Positions 1 to 5,263 are shown, counted from the first letter of the stretch. The stretch is DNA of 5,660 bases from Chloroflexota bacterium (GCA_021796315.1 JAJYOH010000414.1:1-5660), one strand, 5' to 3'. Translations and numbers: made by a program. The notes: a model not told the origin generated them from the letters alone.

Positions 1-162
1 GCGTTGGCGTTTTTTCTTGCCACGGATGGTCGGGGAAGCCTCCAGCCACTCGGTGTGGGCTATTTCAAACTCAGCGTACAACTGCTCAAACTCGACCATT
101 GGCATCCCAATTAAACTTTTGGCGACCCGCGGTTTTCTGCGAAGTTTTTCGTATGTTATCAT
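1..162 (-). CDS. IS5-like transposase, N-terminal part (cut by window edge)
   Basis: The ATG at 162-160 opens a frame that runs off the left edge (54 codons visible). The protein begins MITYEKLRRKPRVAKSLIG and continues with a helical, acidic stretch (VEFEQLYAEFEIAH) and a basic KKKRQR segment. This opening matches the N-terminal helix-turn-helix region (HTH_Tnp_4 type) of IS5-superfamily transposases, which commonly start with a YEKL-R-KP-hydrophobic-x-SL-G pattern and then a basic linker before the DDE catalytic domain. The DDE domain would lie outside the window. A GGAG touches the start codon, so spacing for ribosome binding is poor. The gene begins 9 bases after the stop of the truncated methyltransferase and reads the same way. 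Whether the transposase is intact cannot be judged here. Assignment to the IS5 superfamily is from remembered motif similarity. Confidence 0.6.
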   Translation of the reverse strand, partial: MITYEKLRRKPRVAKSLIGMPMVEFEQLYAEFEIAHTEWLEASPTIRGKKKRQR

Positions 163-205
163 CTCCAAAGTTTACTCGCTCTGCTTCAATTGCACCACAT
201 ATCTA
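1..205 (-). mobile_element. End of an IS5-like insertion sequence inserted in a methyltransferase gene (partial)
   Basis: The transposase start lies immediately downstream of a methyltransferase that loses similarity to its family before the catalytic motif. The element end should therefore fall between about 175 and 205, where the methyltransferase frame becomes VVQLKQSE and stops. Only one end is in the window, so the terminal inverted repeat and target duplication cannot be paired, and the right boundary given here is an estimate. Confidence 0.45.
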
Positions 206-990
206 TTCTCTTGCCGATGTTCATCTGACATATCTTCCGCTGGAACTGGAGAATTGTCTAATCCATCGCTATGAAATATATGACTGCCGCCGTCGCCATG
301 TAAATACATATTAATTCTGGCAATTCGGCTCACTCGCTCATTGGCCTCTATTCCAAAAAGAGACTCATTCGTAATTCTTCTGATAAGCTCTTTCTTTTGC
401 AATGGTGTAAAACGAGTATCGTTACGCGTTAATGCCATTAAATAAGCCATAACTTCGATTAAGAAACCTGATGTTCCGCAGCACGCGTCTATGACCTTCG
501 GCGGATTTGCTATGTCGCTCTTGCTATCTAGGCCAATTCGAGTCATGAAATCTACCAAAGGGCGCGGGGTGAAGTATTGACCCAACTCTTTTCCTCTTAC
601 CGCAGAGTTCAAGAAGACTTCAAACATTCTCCCGTTCAAATCTTCATCAATTGAACTCAAATTTATGTTTTGAAATCGCTTTATTAACTCACGAGTCGTG
701 TCTGCGCTGAGGCGAAAAGTTTCTCCCGGTTCAAATATCCGGCGTTTCGTGCCATTGTGTATTTCCGCTTCAAGATTGTCTCTAAGGGTAACAAACAAAG
801 CATCTCGTACCGGATGCGCGAGGGTCGCTTTTTGTGCGTCCAGCCAATCTAATGTCATTGGCAATTCGTAAGCGTGTAGTTTATTTCCATTCTTCACACG
901 CTCTTTATCTACTCTTATCTTAAGGAAGATAAATTTACAGAACTCGAAGAAAGCATCAGTTGGATTTAATTTTTCTTTCTTCCAAACCAA
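172..990 (-). CDS. HsdM-like N6-adenine DNA methyltransferase domain, truncated (second half of a broken R-M gene)
   Basis: This encodes the helical lead-in and SAM-binding half of an N6_Mtase (HsdM / type IIG) enzyme, which methylates adenine in a target site. Visible: the helical segment around DAFFEFCKFIFLKI (12-25); the family signature G-K-E-L-GQYFTP (133-142); SAM-binding motif I as DACCGTSGF (168-176, normally DPxCGSGGF); and GIEAN (213-217), whose acidic residue usually contacts SAM. The catalytic NPP(F/Y) motif, expected soon after HSDGLD (240-245), is absent, as is any target-recognition domain, because the frame ends at an insertion sequence. The protein should be catalytically dead. 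The TTG at 990 is only a formal start: the same frame is open upstream to the G tract at 1112-1120 and reads PYVSLRSYIKHISDDE then NDLFQKCHDL, typical of the linker into HsdM. The true N-terminus is thus the nuclease domain at 1035-1547. Confidence 0.75.
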   Translation of the reverse strand: MVWKKEKLNPTDAFFEFCKFIFLKIRVDKERVKNGNKLHAYELPMTLDWLDAQKATLAHPVRDALFVTLRDNLEAEIHNGTKRRIFEPGETFRLSADTTRELIKRFQNINLSSIDEDLNGRMFEVFLNSAVRGKELGQYFTPRPLVDFMTRIGLDSKSDIANPPKVIDACCGTSGFLIEVMAYLMALTRNDTRFTPLQKKELIRRITNESLFGIEANERVSRIARINMYLHGDGGSHIFHSDGLDNSPVPAEDMSDEHRQENRYVVQLKQSE

Positions 991-1034
991 GTCATGGCAT
1001 TTTTGAAACAGGTCGTTTAGTTCTCGCGGCGAAA

Positions 1035-1547
1035 TTACGCTAAAAGCGAGGCCGCCTGTAACGATTTCATCATCACTAATATGCTTAATATATGAGCGTA
1101 ATGAAACATAAGGGGGGGGGAACCGCTGGCAAAATCCGATAGCTTAAGCGTGACGATTGGCCGCTCGCTATCCACTTGATATAGGGAGGTAATGTGGCCA
1201 TTGCTAATCAGCAGCCATTTGATCTTTTCGCCATCGTCTTTGTCGCGATTATAACTTAGGGCGTAACTTGCAGTTTGCCCCCAAGCATCCTGAACCGACT
1301 CTTGGGGTTCTTTGGCCTCCACTACAACTTTAGCTTTATTATTTTTTCCAAGTAAAAAGAAATCGGCTGTGATGGATGATTTCTTTCTGCCAGATGCGAT
1401 TATCAATGATGGCAAAGATTTTTTAGGAAGGACGGCGGTTTTTGGATACCCCAAATCTGCAAATAGAGGGGCTAATAAGCGAGTTTCAACTTCCGCCTCT
1501 GATGAAAGGTCTTGCGAGTGGAGCCGAAACAATGTGCTATAAACCAT
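1035..1547 (-). CDS. HsdR_N-type PD-(D/E)XK nuclease domain (N-terminal half of a frameshifted R-M gene)
   Basis: The first about 145 residues form an HsdR N-terminal-like nuclease fold (HSDR_N / HSDR_N_2). Visible: an early acidic helix with E17/E19/E21 (SEAEVETRLLAPLF), D62 in ITADFFLLG, and the E77-A-K79 pair in KVVVEAKEP, which together give the D...ExK catalytic set. A later strand reads WLLISNG. After the G tract at 1112-1120 the frame turns into LMFHYAHILSILVMM and stops at 1035; this tail (about residues 146-170) is out of frame and not real. Restoring one base joins SGSPP to PYVSLRSYIK in the methyltransferase frame. Nuclease-methyltransferase fusions of this order are known among type IIG-like enzymes, where one chain cuts and methylates. 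The ATG at 1547 is the first in-frame start after an in-frame TGA. Without a working methyltransferase and recognition domain it probably does nothing useful. Confidence 0.75.
   Translation of the reverse strand: MVYSTLFRLHSQDLSSEAEVETRLLAPLFADLGYPKTAVLPKKSLPSLIIASGRKKSSITADFFLLGKNNKAKVVVEAKEPQESVQDAWGQTASYALSYNRDKDDGEKIKWLLISNGHITSLYQVDSERPIVTLKLSDFASGSPPLMFHYAHILSILVMMKSLQAASLLA
1112..1120. repeat. Poly-G tract (9 G on plus, 9 C in the coding strand) at the frameshift point
   Basis: Nine consecutive G. In the coding direction the text is GGT T, nine C, TTAT. To join the nuclease frame to the methyltransferase frame the run must be 7 or 10 bases. With 9 it is one base short of 10, so a -1 ribosomal slip or one inserted base restores the full chain. 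Such tracts are typical contingency (phase-variation) switches in R-M genes, but they are also the commonest site of long-read sequencing error. Confidence 0.85.
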
Positions 1548-1554
1548 ATGTCAC

Positions 1555-1583
1555 AGTATAATAAATTCCTCCGAAAAGCACAA
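1555..1583 (-). promoter_or_regulatory. Candidate sigma70 promoter of the R-M gene, near-leaderless
   Basis: In the minus direction a -35-like TTGTGC (1583-1578, 3/6) and a -10-like TATACT (1560-1555, 5/6) are separated by exactly 17 bases. The predicted start of transcription falls at or within a base or two of the ATG at 1547, giving a leaderless or nearly leaderless message. A GGAGG lies inside the spacer, 20 bases from the ATG, too far to act as a ribosome-binding site. Confidence 0.35.
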
Positions 1584-1661
1584 GGCTGGTTTTTGATCGT
1601 AACACATCTTAGGGCTTATGTGCTTTCTTGTTTTTGCCAGTTCGCGCTTTTGCATTGATTG

Positions 1662-2081
1662 TTATTTCACACAAGCCAAAAAACCCCTTGCGATCAAAAC
1701 CGCATTTTGTGAATCTCTGTAAACCTCAACCCTCAAATTCGGATGCGTATTGCCGCTGATCATCTTCGAGACTTTTCGTCCGGCCTGGTACAGACATAAA
1801 ACCGGTTTGCCCACATTCAATGCGAAACCAATTTCATATCCCACACCATGCGATGGCACGCTGACCTCTGCGATCAACGCGTCAGCCGCGCGGATCCAGG
1901 TCACATCGCGTTCGTAAACATCACGCGCCGAGACAACTGCTTCCATCGCCATGACGTTCGAGTCGGCCAGATGCGCCGTCGGAACGGTGTGGCCGTCCGT
2001 AAGCAGGGCCGCTGTCAGGTCCTGATAGACGCGCTCGTACTGGCGCCCGCCTGTGATCGAACATGCAAAGTAAATATTCAT
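1662..2081 (-). CDS. DNPH1/RCL-like 2'-deoxynucleoside 5'-phosphate N-hydrolase (nucleoside 2-deoxyribosyltransferase superfamily)
   Basis: The 139-residue protein matches the whole length of the DNPH1 family, which cleaves the N-glycosidic bond of deoxynucleoside monophosphates to base and deoxyribose 5-phosphate and so removes odd nucleotides from the pool. Visible: the opening MNIYFACSITGGR (1-13), the phosphate/ribose-binding S-I-x-GGR loop; Tyr at 15 and 19; the segment RDVTWIRAADALIAEVS (58-74) with D67; and PSHGVGYEIGFAL (76-88), where E83 should be the catalytic nucleophile. The GVGYE motif is very close to that of mammalian DNPH1. Related nucleoside deoxyribosyltransferases share the fold, so base transfer is an alternative, but the phosphate-binding loop favours the hydrolase. 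The ATG overlaps the TGA of the upstream membrane-protein gene (ATGA), which suggests translational coupling as last gene of the run. Confidence 0.85.
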   Translation of the reverse strand: MNIYFACSITGGRQYERVYQDLTAALLTDGHTVPTAHLADSNVMAMEAVVSARDVYERDVTWIRAADALIAEVSVPSHGVGYEIGFALNVGKPVLCLYQAGRKVSKMISGNTHPNLRVEVYRDSQNAVLIARGFLACVK

Positions 2082-2701
2082 TTTTTCGGCAGGCGCGGGA
2101 GAATGGACTGATTTGTTATCGATCTTTGGTGTATGGATTGATTGTCGCTGGTACGCATACTATCCATCTCGGTACCGAAGCCCATCCAGTTTTGGACCAG
2201 GATCACAAGATGCGGCGTTTTATCCTTGAAGAAAAAAGACGAGAGAAATAAATTCAACGCGCTGCGCGAAATGGGGAACGCATTCAGGTCGACCACCACG
2301 GCGGTCATTCCGGCCAGCGGCTCGATGATCTCGCGTTTCATGCCGCGCAAACTTTTGGGAGGAAACAAGGCTGCCATGCCAGCGGTCGTGGTGCGCAGGA
2401 CGCGGCGATAGGAAATATTCAATCGAAAAATTGGCGTGGCCAATAGCAAATGATCGCTGAATGGCTGCACATAGGCGCTCTTGCGCAACGCCAGCATGAT
2501 GAGCGATATCAAGACCACGCCCGAACCTACTCCCGCCATCGTCATCCAACGCCATGATTCAGTGAGTCGTGTGTACGAGTCTTGATAGAACGGCCAGGCC
2601 AATACGATCACTGCGATCCCCAGCAAAAAGATCGCAGGCCACCAGCGGTCCATCATGCGCGTGTAAACAACGAGCGCATAACGTCTGCCTGCTTTTGCCA
2701 T
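2078..2701 (-). CDS. Two-helix membrane protein with possible bacterial PH-like domain, function unknown
   Basis: The protein has 207 residues. The N-terminus is basic (MAKAGRRYALVVYTRMMDR), followed by two hydrophobic helices: about 20-38 (WWPAIFLLGIAVIVLAW) and about 53-72 (MTMAGVGSGVVLISLIMLAL), joined by a short hydrophilic loop. From about 73 on it is soluble: YVQPFSDHLLLATPIFRLNISYRRVLRTT resembles the beta-strand pattern of bacterial PH (bPH) domains, which have a similar helix-pair-then-domain layout. That assignment is a guess from pattern only. The positive-inside rule suggests that both the N-terminus and the domain are cytoplasmic. The C-terminal about 40 residues are polar and probably disordered (SDNQSIHQRSITNQSI). 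An AGGAAG 7 bases before the ATG, inside the end of the translin gene, serves as ribosome-binding site. It overlaps the next gene by 4 bases. I do not recognise a function. Confidence 0.8.
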   Translation of the reverse strand: MAKAGRRYALVVYTRMMDRWWPAIFLLGIAVIVLAWPFYQDSYTRLTESWRWMTMAGVGSGVVLISLIMLALRKSAYVQPFSDHLLLATPIFRLNISYRRVLRTTTAGMAALFPPKSLRGMKREIIEPLAGMTAVVVDLNAFPISRSALNLFLSSFFFKDKTPHLVILVQNWMGFGTEMDSMRTSDNQSIHQRSITNQSILPRLPKK

Positions 2702-2703
2702 GA

Positions 2704-3393
2704 TTAATCTTCCTGCCCGGATGAAGCGGCTTGTCCGCTGCTTTTCTGGACTTCCGGCTGGCCGCCGTTCAATTGAGCGCTCAGCCGCCCGATAGCCTGC
2801 TCCAGGTGTTCGCCGCGCAGACTGAACGTGATGTCGCCGCGCGTCTTCTCGATGATGCCGCGCGCCAGGTCGGTCTGGCGGCGCAGGCCGTTGGTGATCG
2901 CGTCGGGATAATCCATCGTGACCAGCATGGAATAAATATCGTCCATGATGGTGAGCAATCGCTCGGCCTCTTTGGAATATCCGTGACGCAAAATGTCCAT
3001 GATCCTGCGCCGCAGCTCGCCGACCACTTCCGCCATGCCGTTCAAATAAGTTGAATCTGCCACGCCCAATTCTTCAGGCGTGAGCAGCGGTTTGTTTTGG
3101 ATCAGCGCGCAAGTGACGTTGGCTTCGACAAATTCCTTCAACGCGTCCTGGGTGTAACCGGCATAAAACAGGTCGGGATATTTTGCCAGATCGTTTTTCA
3201 AGCCTTCAGTTAGTTTACGCGCTTCCGACAAATGTTCGTTCATTGCATCGGATTCGTCACGATGAACGGCGCGGATGGCGAGCGAGCAGGCGCGTGTCAA
3301 CTGGCGGGCTTGGGATAAAGCCTGATCCCGCGCCGCAGTGCGCGCGTCGAAACTGATGCGGATTCTTTCGGCAATGCTTTCAAGTTTGTGCAT
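2704..3393 (-). CDS. Translin-family protein (TRAX-like acidic residues present)
   Basis: The 229-residue, almost wholly helical protein carries the translin signature: DLFYAGYTQDALKEFVEAN (74-92), TYLNGMAEVVGELRR (115-129), the DDIYSMLVTMDYPDAI region (151-166), and RGDITFSLRGEHLEQAI (185-201), close to the RLEEAL-type end of the family. Eukaryotic translin binds single-stranded RNA and DNA and forms the C3PO ribonuclease with TRAX. The acidic residues that I recall as the TRAX active site (E126, E129, D193, E197 in human) align with E87, E90, E122 and E126 here, so an RNase rather than a purely binding role is possible. The last about 20 residues (from 210) are a polar Gly/Gln/Ser tail. AGGA lies 7 bases before the ATG. 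It starts 21 bases after the DUF3467 gene ends and is followed after 2 bases by the membrane-protein gene. Confidence 0.85.
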   Translation of the reverse strand: MHKLESIAERIRISFDARTAARDQALSQARQLTRACSLAIRAVHRDESDAMNEHLSEARKLTEGLKNDLAKYPDLFYAGYTQDALKEFVEANVTCALIQNKPLLTPEELGVADSTYLNGMAEVVGELRRRIMDILRHGYSKEAERLLTIMDDIYSMLVTMDYPDAITNGLRRQTDLARGIIEKTRGDITFSLRGEHLEQAIGRLSAQLNGGQPEVQKSSGQAASSGQED

Positions 3394-3414
3394 AAAATAT
3401 CCTGCGGAGAAAAT

Positions 3415-3744
3415 CTAAGGTTTTTCTTCTTTAGGCGGTTCCGGCGGCTGGTGCGGCTTGAAAAGATTATCAGCCAGCGAAGAGTTGACCGGTACGTTGA
3501 TCTCGCCGAAGGCGGCTTCATAACGGGCGATGTTTTCGGTCAGCGCGCGCAGCAATAATTTGGCCGAAAGCGGAGACATCAAGACGCGCGCCTTGACGAC
3601 GGCTTTTGTTTCGACCGGAAGCAGTTGGGCGAAGTCTATGACGATGTCGGCGGGAGAGTGGGATATTCGTGCCAGGTTGGTGTAGACCGTTTCGAGGCTG
3701 GGCGGGATTTCAAGAATAGGGCCTTGTGGTTGGGGGAGAGCCAT
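3415..3744 (-). CDS. DUF3467 family protein
   Basis: The 109-residue protein matches DUF3467: TVYTNLARISHSPADIVIDF (19-38), then a strand with KARVLMSPLSAKLLLRAL (51-68), NIARYEAAFGEINVP (71-85), and a Pro/Glu/Lys-rich tail (PHQPPEPPKEEKP). Members are small proteins of unknown function, found in bacteria and archaea. I chose the ATG at 3744 although the frame is open to 3849: the extra 35 residues (MMKRAQRPFDKLT...) are read through an inverted-repeat element and are unlike the family. A weak TGGAAA precedes the chosen start. The gene lies 105 bases after ssb and 21 bases before the translin gene, in the same direction, so co-transcription is likely unless the repeat terminates. Confidence 0.85.
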   Translation of the reverse strand: MALPQPQGPILEIPPSLETVYTNLARISHSPADIVIDFAQLLPVETKAVVKARVLMSPLSAKLLLRALTENIARYEAAFGEINVPVNSSLADNLFKPHQPPEPPKEEKP

Positions 3745-3765
3745 AAGATTTCCAGTATCTTTGTT

Positions 3766-3842
3766 AAAGGGCACAGCGCTTGCCCTGCCTGCGCCAGTGC
3801 CGCAGGCACAGGTGAGCTTGTCGAAGGGTCGCTGTGCCCTTT
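3766..3842. repeat. Nested inverted repeat between ssb and DUF3467 gene (REP/MITE-like)
   Basis: Two perfect 13-base arms, AAAGGGCACAGCG (3766-3778) and CGCTGTGCCCTTT (3830-3842), enclose 51 bases. Inside lies a second hairpin, TGCCTGCG (3786-3793) and CGCAGGCA (3801-3808), with a 7-base loop. The enclosed GAGCTTGTCGAAGGG (minus: CCCTTCGACAAGCTC) resembles a repeat core that I recall as frequent between genes in many bacterial genomes. The whole element fills most of the 105-base spacer. It could stabilise or partly terminate the ssb message. No long T-run follows on the minus strand, so it is a weak terminator candidate. Confidence 0.7.
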
Positions 3843-3849
3843 TCATCAC

Positions 3850-4278
3850 TTAGAATGGGATATCGTCTTCGGCAGGAGCGGAGAAGTCGCCGCTGTCAGC
3901 GGGCATACCGCCGCCACTGGCGTCGCCTTCGCCGCGTGAGCTCAGGAAGCGAACCGTACCCGCCGTCACCTCGAACGAAGCGCCGGAGGTGCCATCCTGC
4001 TTTTGCCAGATGCGCGGCCCGCCGGTGGTTTTATCGGGAGTCAGGCGGCCTTCCACGAGCACCTTCGAGCCTTTCTTTAGATATTGGTTGCAAATCTCGG
4101 CGGTCTTGCCCCAGGCTGAGACCCGGAACCAGATCGTCTCGTTGACCTGTTCACCGTTCGACGAAGTGTACTTGCGGTTGGTGGCGACTGAAAAAGATGT
4201 CACGGCCTGGCCCGATGGCGTGTAACGCATTTCGGGGTCCTTGCCGAGGTTGCCGACGATAATAATGGTGTGGTACAT
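3850..4278 (-). CDS. ssb: Single-stranded DNA-binding protein
   Basis: The 142-residue protein has a bacterial OB-fold: MYHTIIIVGNLGKDPEMRYT (1-20), GQAVTSFSVATNRKY (23-37), then ETIWFRVSAWGKTAE and YLKKGSKVLVEGRL, and FEVTAGTVRFL at the end of the fold. A Gly/Ser/Asp-rich linker follows and the chain ends in the acidic tip EDDIPF, which docks partner proteins of replication, recombination and repair. It coats single-stranded DNA, normally as a tetramer. The linker is short, so the protein is shorter than the 178 residues of E. coli SSB but normal for many phyla. AGGAG lies 7 bases before the ATG. It is the first gene of the minus-strand run and faces the metal-transporter gene divergently. 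Confidence 0.95.
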   Translation of the reverse strand: MYHTIIIVGNLGKDPEMRYTPSGQAVTSFSVATNRKYTSSNGEQVNETIWFRVSAWGKTAEICNQYLKKGSKVLVEGRLTPDKTTGGPRIWQKQDGTSGASFEVTAGTVRFLSSRGEGDASGGGMPADSGDFSAPAEDDIPF

Positions 4279-4303
4279 GGGGATTCTCCTTTTGGGTTAA
4301 GGG

Positions 4304-4323
4304 AACGCCGCAGTCGCGGCGTT
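4304..4323 (-). promoter_or_regulatory. Perfect stem-loop in the ssb leader
   Basis: AACGCCGC and GCGGCGTT form a perfect 8-base stem around a 4-base loop. If the minus promoter is placed correctly, the hairpin lies in the 5' untranslated leader of ssb, about 13 bases after the start of transcription and 13 bases before the AGGAG. It could protect the 5' end, attenuate translation or be an operator. No T-run follows in the ssb direction, so it is not a standard terminator. Confidence 0.5.
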
Positions 4324-4342
4324 ACAAAGTTTTGACTTTTCA

Positions 4343-4370
4343 ATTTTACACTTCATTTCACATGTTGCAA
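4343..4370 (-). promoter_or_regulatory. Candidate sigma70 promoter of ssb operon
   Basis: In the minus direction TTGCAA (4370-4365, 4/6 to TTGACA) and TAAAAT (4348-4343, 5/6 to TATAAT) are separated by 16 bases. The predicted leader is about 58 bases and contains the stem-loop at 4304-4323. Confidence 0.5.
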
Positions 4371-4393
4371 GGTTTTTTCATAACGTCTATACT
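4365..4393 (+). promoter_or_regulatory. Candidate sigma70 promoter of the VIT-family gene
   Basis: TTGCAA (4365-4370) and TATACT (4388-4393, 5/6) are separated by 17 bases. The predicted leader is only about 12 bases, containing AGGAG 6 bases before the ATG at 4412. The -35 is the same palindromic hexamer used by the opposite ssb promoter. Confidence 0.55.
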
Positions 4394-4411
4394 TGCATCA
4401 AGGAGAATCTC

Positions 4412-5104
4412 ATGCCGCAAACACCGCACGTCGAAAAACATTTTACTGCTTCTGAAACCGTTCGGGATATTGTGATCGGCATGTCTGATGGGCTGACCGT
4501 TCCGTTCGCGCTTGCCGCCGGACTTTCAGCGGTCGCCACCAGCGGAATCGTTGTCACGGCCGGATTTGCCGAGATCGCGGCGGGTTCCATCGCCATGGGC
4601 TTGGGCGGCTATCTCGCCGCCCGTTCAGATTCCGAACATTATGTCAGTGAGCTGGCACGCGAAAACGATGAGATTATTACCAAGACAGATTTTGAGATAC
4701 TCGAGACGGAGGAAATTTTTACATCCTACGGTCTGACGAAGAAGGAAAGTCAGCCTGTGGTCAAGGCTCTGCAGAATCGCCCTAAAGATTGGGTTGACTT
4801 CATGATGCGCTTTGAGTTGGGATTGGAAGAGCCAGACCCGAAACGCGCACTGACCAGCGCGTTGACCATCGCCCTATCTTACGTCGGCGGCGGGCTTATT
4901 CCGCTTTCGCCATACATCTTTATTTCCAAAGCAGGCGAAGCGCTTCCGCTTTCGGTCATTGTGACTATTCTGGCGCTGGGAGTCTTTGGTTACATCAAGG
5001 GCCGTTTCACGGGTTCGCATCCGGTGCGCGCTGCATTTCAGACCATGTTGATTGGCGGACTGGCGGCAGGCGCGGCATTTTTCATTGCTCACCTGATCGG
5101 ATGA
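4412..5104 (+). CDS. VIT1/CCC1-family Fe2+/Mn2+ transporter
   Basis: The 230-residue membrane protein is predicted to move ferrous iron or manganese out of the cytoplasm, as eukaryotic VIT1 does into vacuoles. Visible: TM1 at about 26-43 with SDGLTVPFALAAGLS; TM2 at about 46-70, with E54 and M62 facing the pore in the family; TM3 at about 147-170 (GGGLIPLSPY); TM4 at about 180-195; TM5 at about 209-229. Between TM2 and TM3 is a cytoplasmic metal-binding loop. Its E84, E87, E95, E98, M131, M132 and E135 keep the spacing I recall for the metal ligands of the plant VIT1 structure (offset 18), so the metal site looks intact. No ferritin-like domain is fused, unlike in MbfA-type relatives. Length is normal. 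A good AGGAG precedes the ATG. It is transcribed away from ssb and seems to stand alone, 159 bases before tatA. Confidence 0.9.
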   Translation: MPQTPHVEKHFTASETVRDIVIGMSDGLTVPFALAAGLSAVATSGIVVTAGFAEIAAGSIAMGLGGYLAARSDSEHYVSELARENDEIITKTDFEILETEEIFTSYGLTKKESQPVVKALQNRPKDWVDFMMRFELGLEEPDPKRALTSALTIALSYVGGGLIPLSPYIFISKAGEALPLSVIVTILALGVFGYIKGRFTGSHPVRAAFQTMLIGGLAAGAAFFIAHLIG

Positions 5105-5263
5105 ATCTCTGACAATCCGCCGCCGTGGACACCCGGCTGGCCGAAAATTAAGAAAAGTCAAAACCATTCTAGCGGATGGACAGTTAGAAAATGATGAGAA
5201 CATGGGTCAAAAGATGCCCCATTCCATATGGATTGTGATAGATTAAACAAGGAAGGAGATCCT

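Noticed and set aside
1601..1622. CACAT/ATGTG inverted repeat after the DNPH1-like gene as terminator
   Set aside because: Only five pairs, and no T-run follows in the direction of transcription.
3745..3849. N-terminal extension of the DUF3467 frame up to an ATG at 3849
   Set aside because: The extra 35 residues are translated from the inverted-repeat element and do not resemble the family; the ATG at 3744 gives a normal DUF3467 start.
5222..5231. Palindrome TCCATATGGA upstream of tatA as an operator
   Set aside because: A single 10-base palindrome with no second copy or clear promoter beside it could easily be chance.
5228..5263. Earlier ATG of the tatA frame at 5228
   Set aside because: It has no ribosome-binding site and adds polar residues before the membrane helix, whereas AAGGAG stands right before the ATG at 5264.
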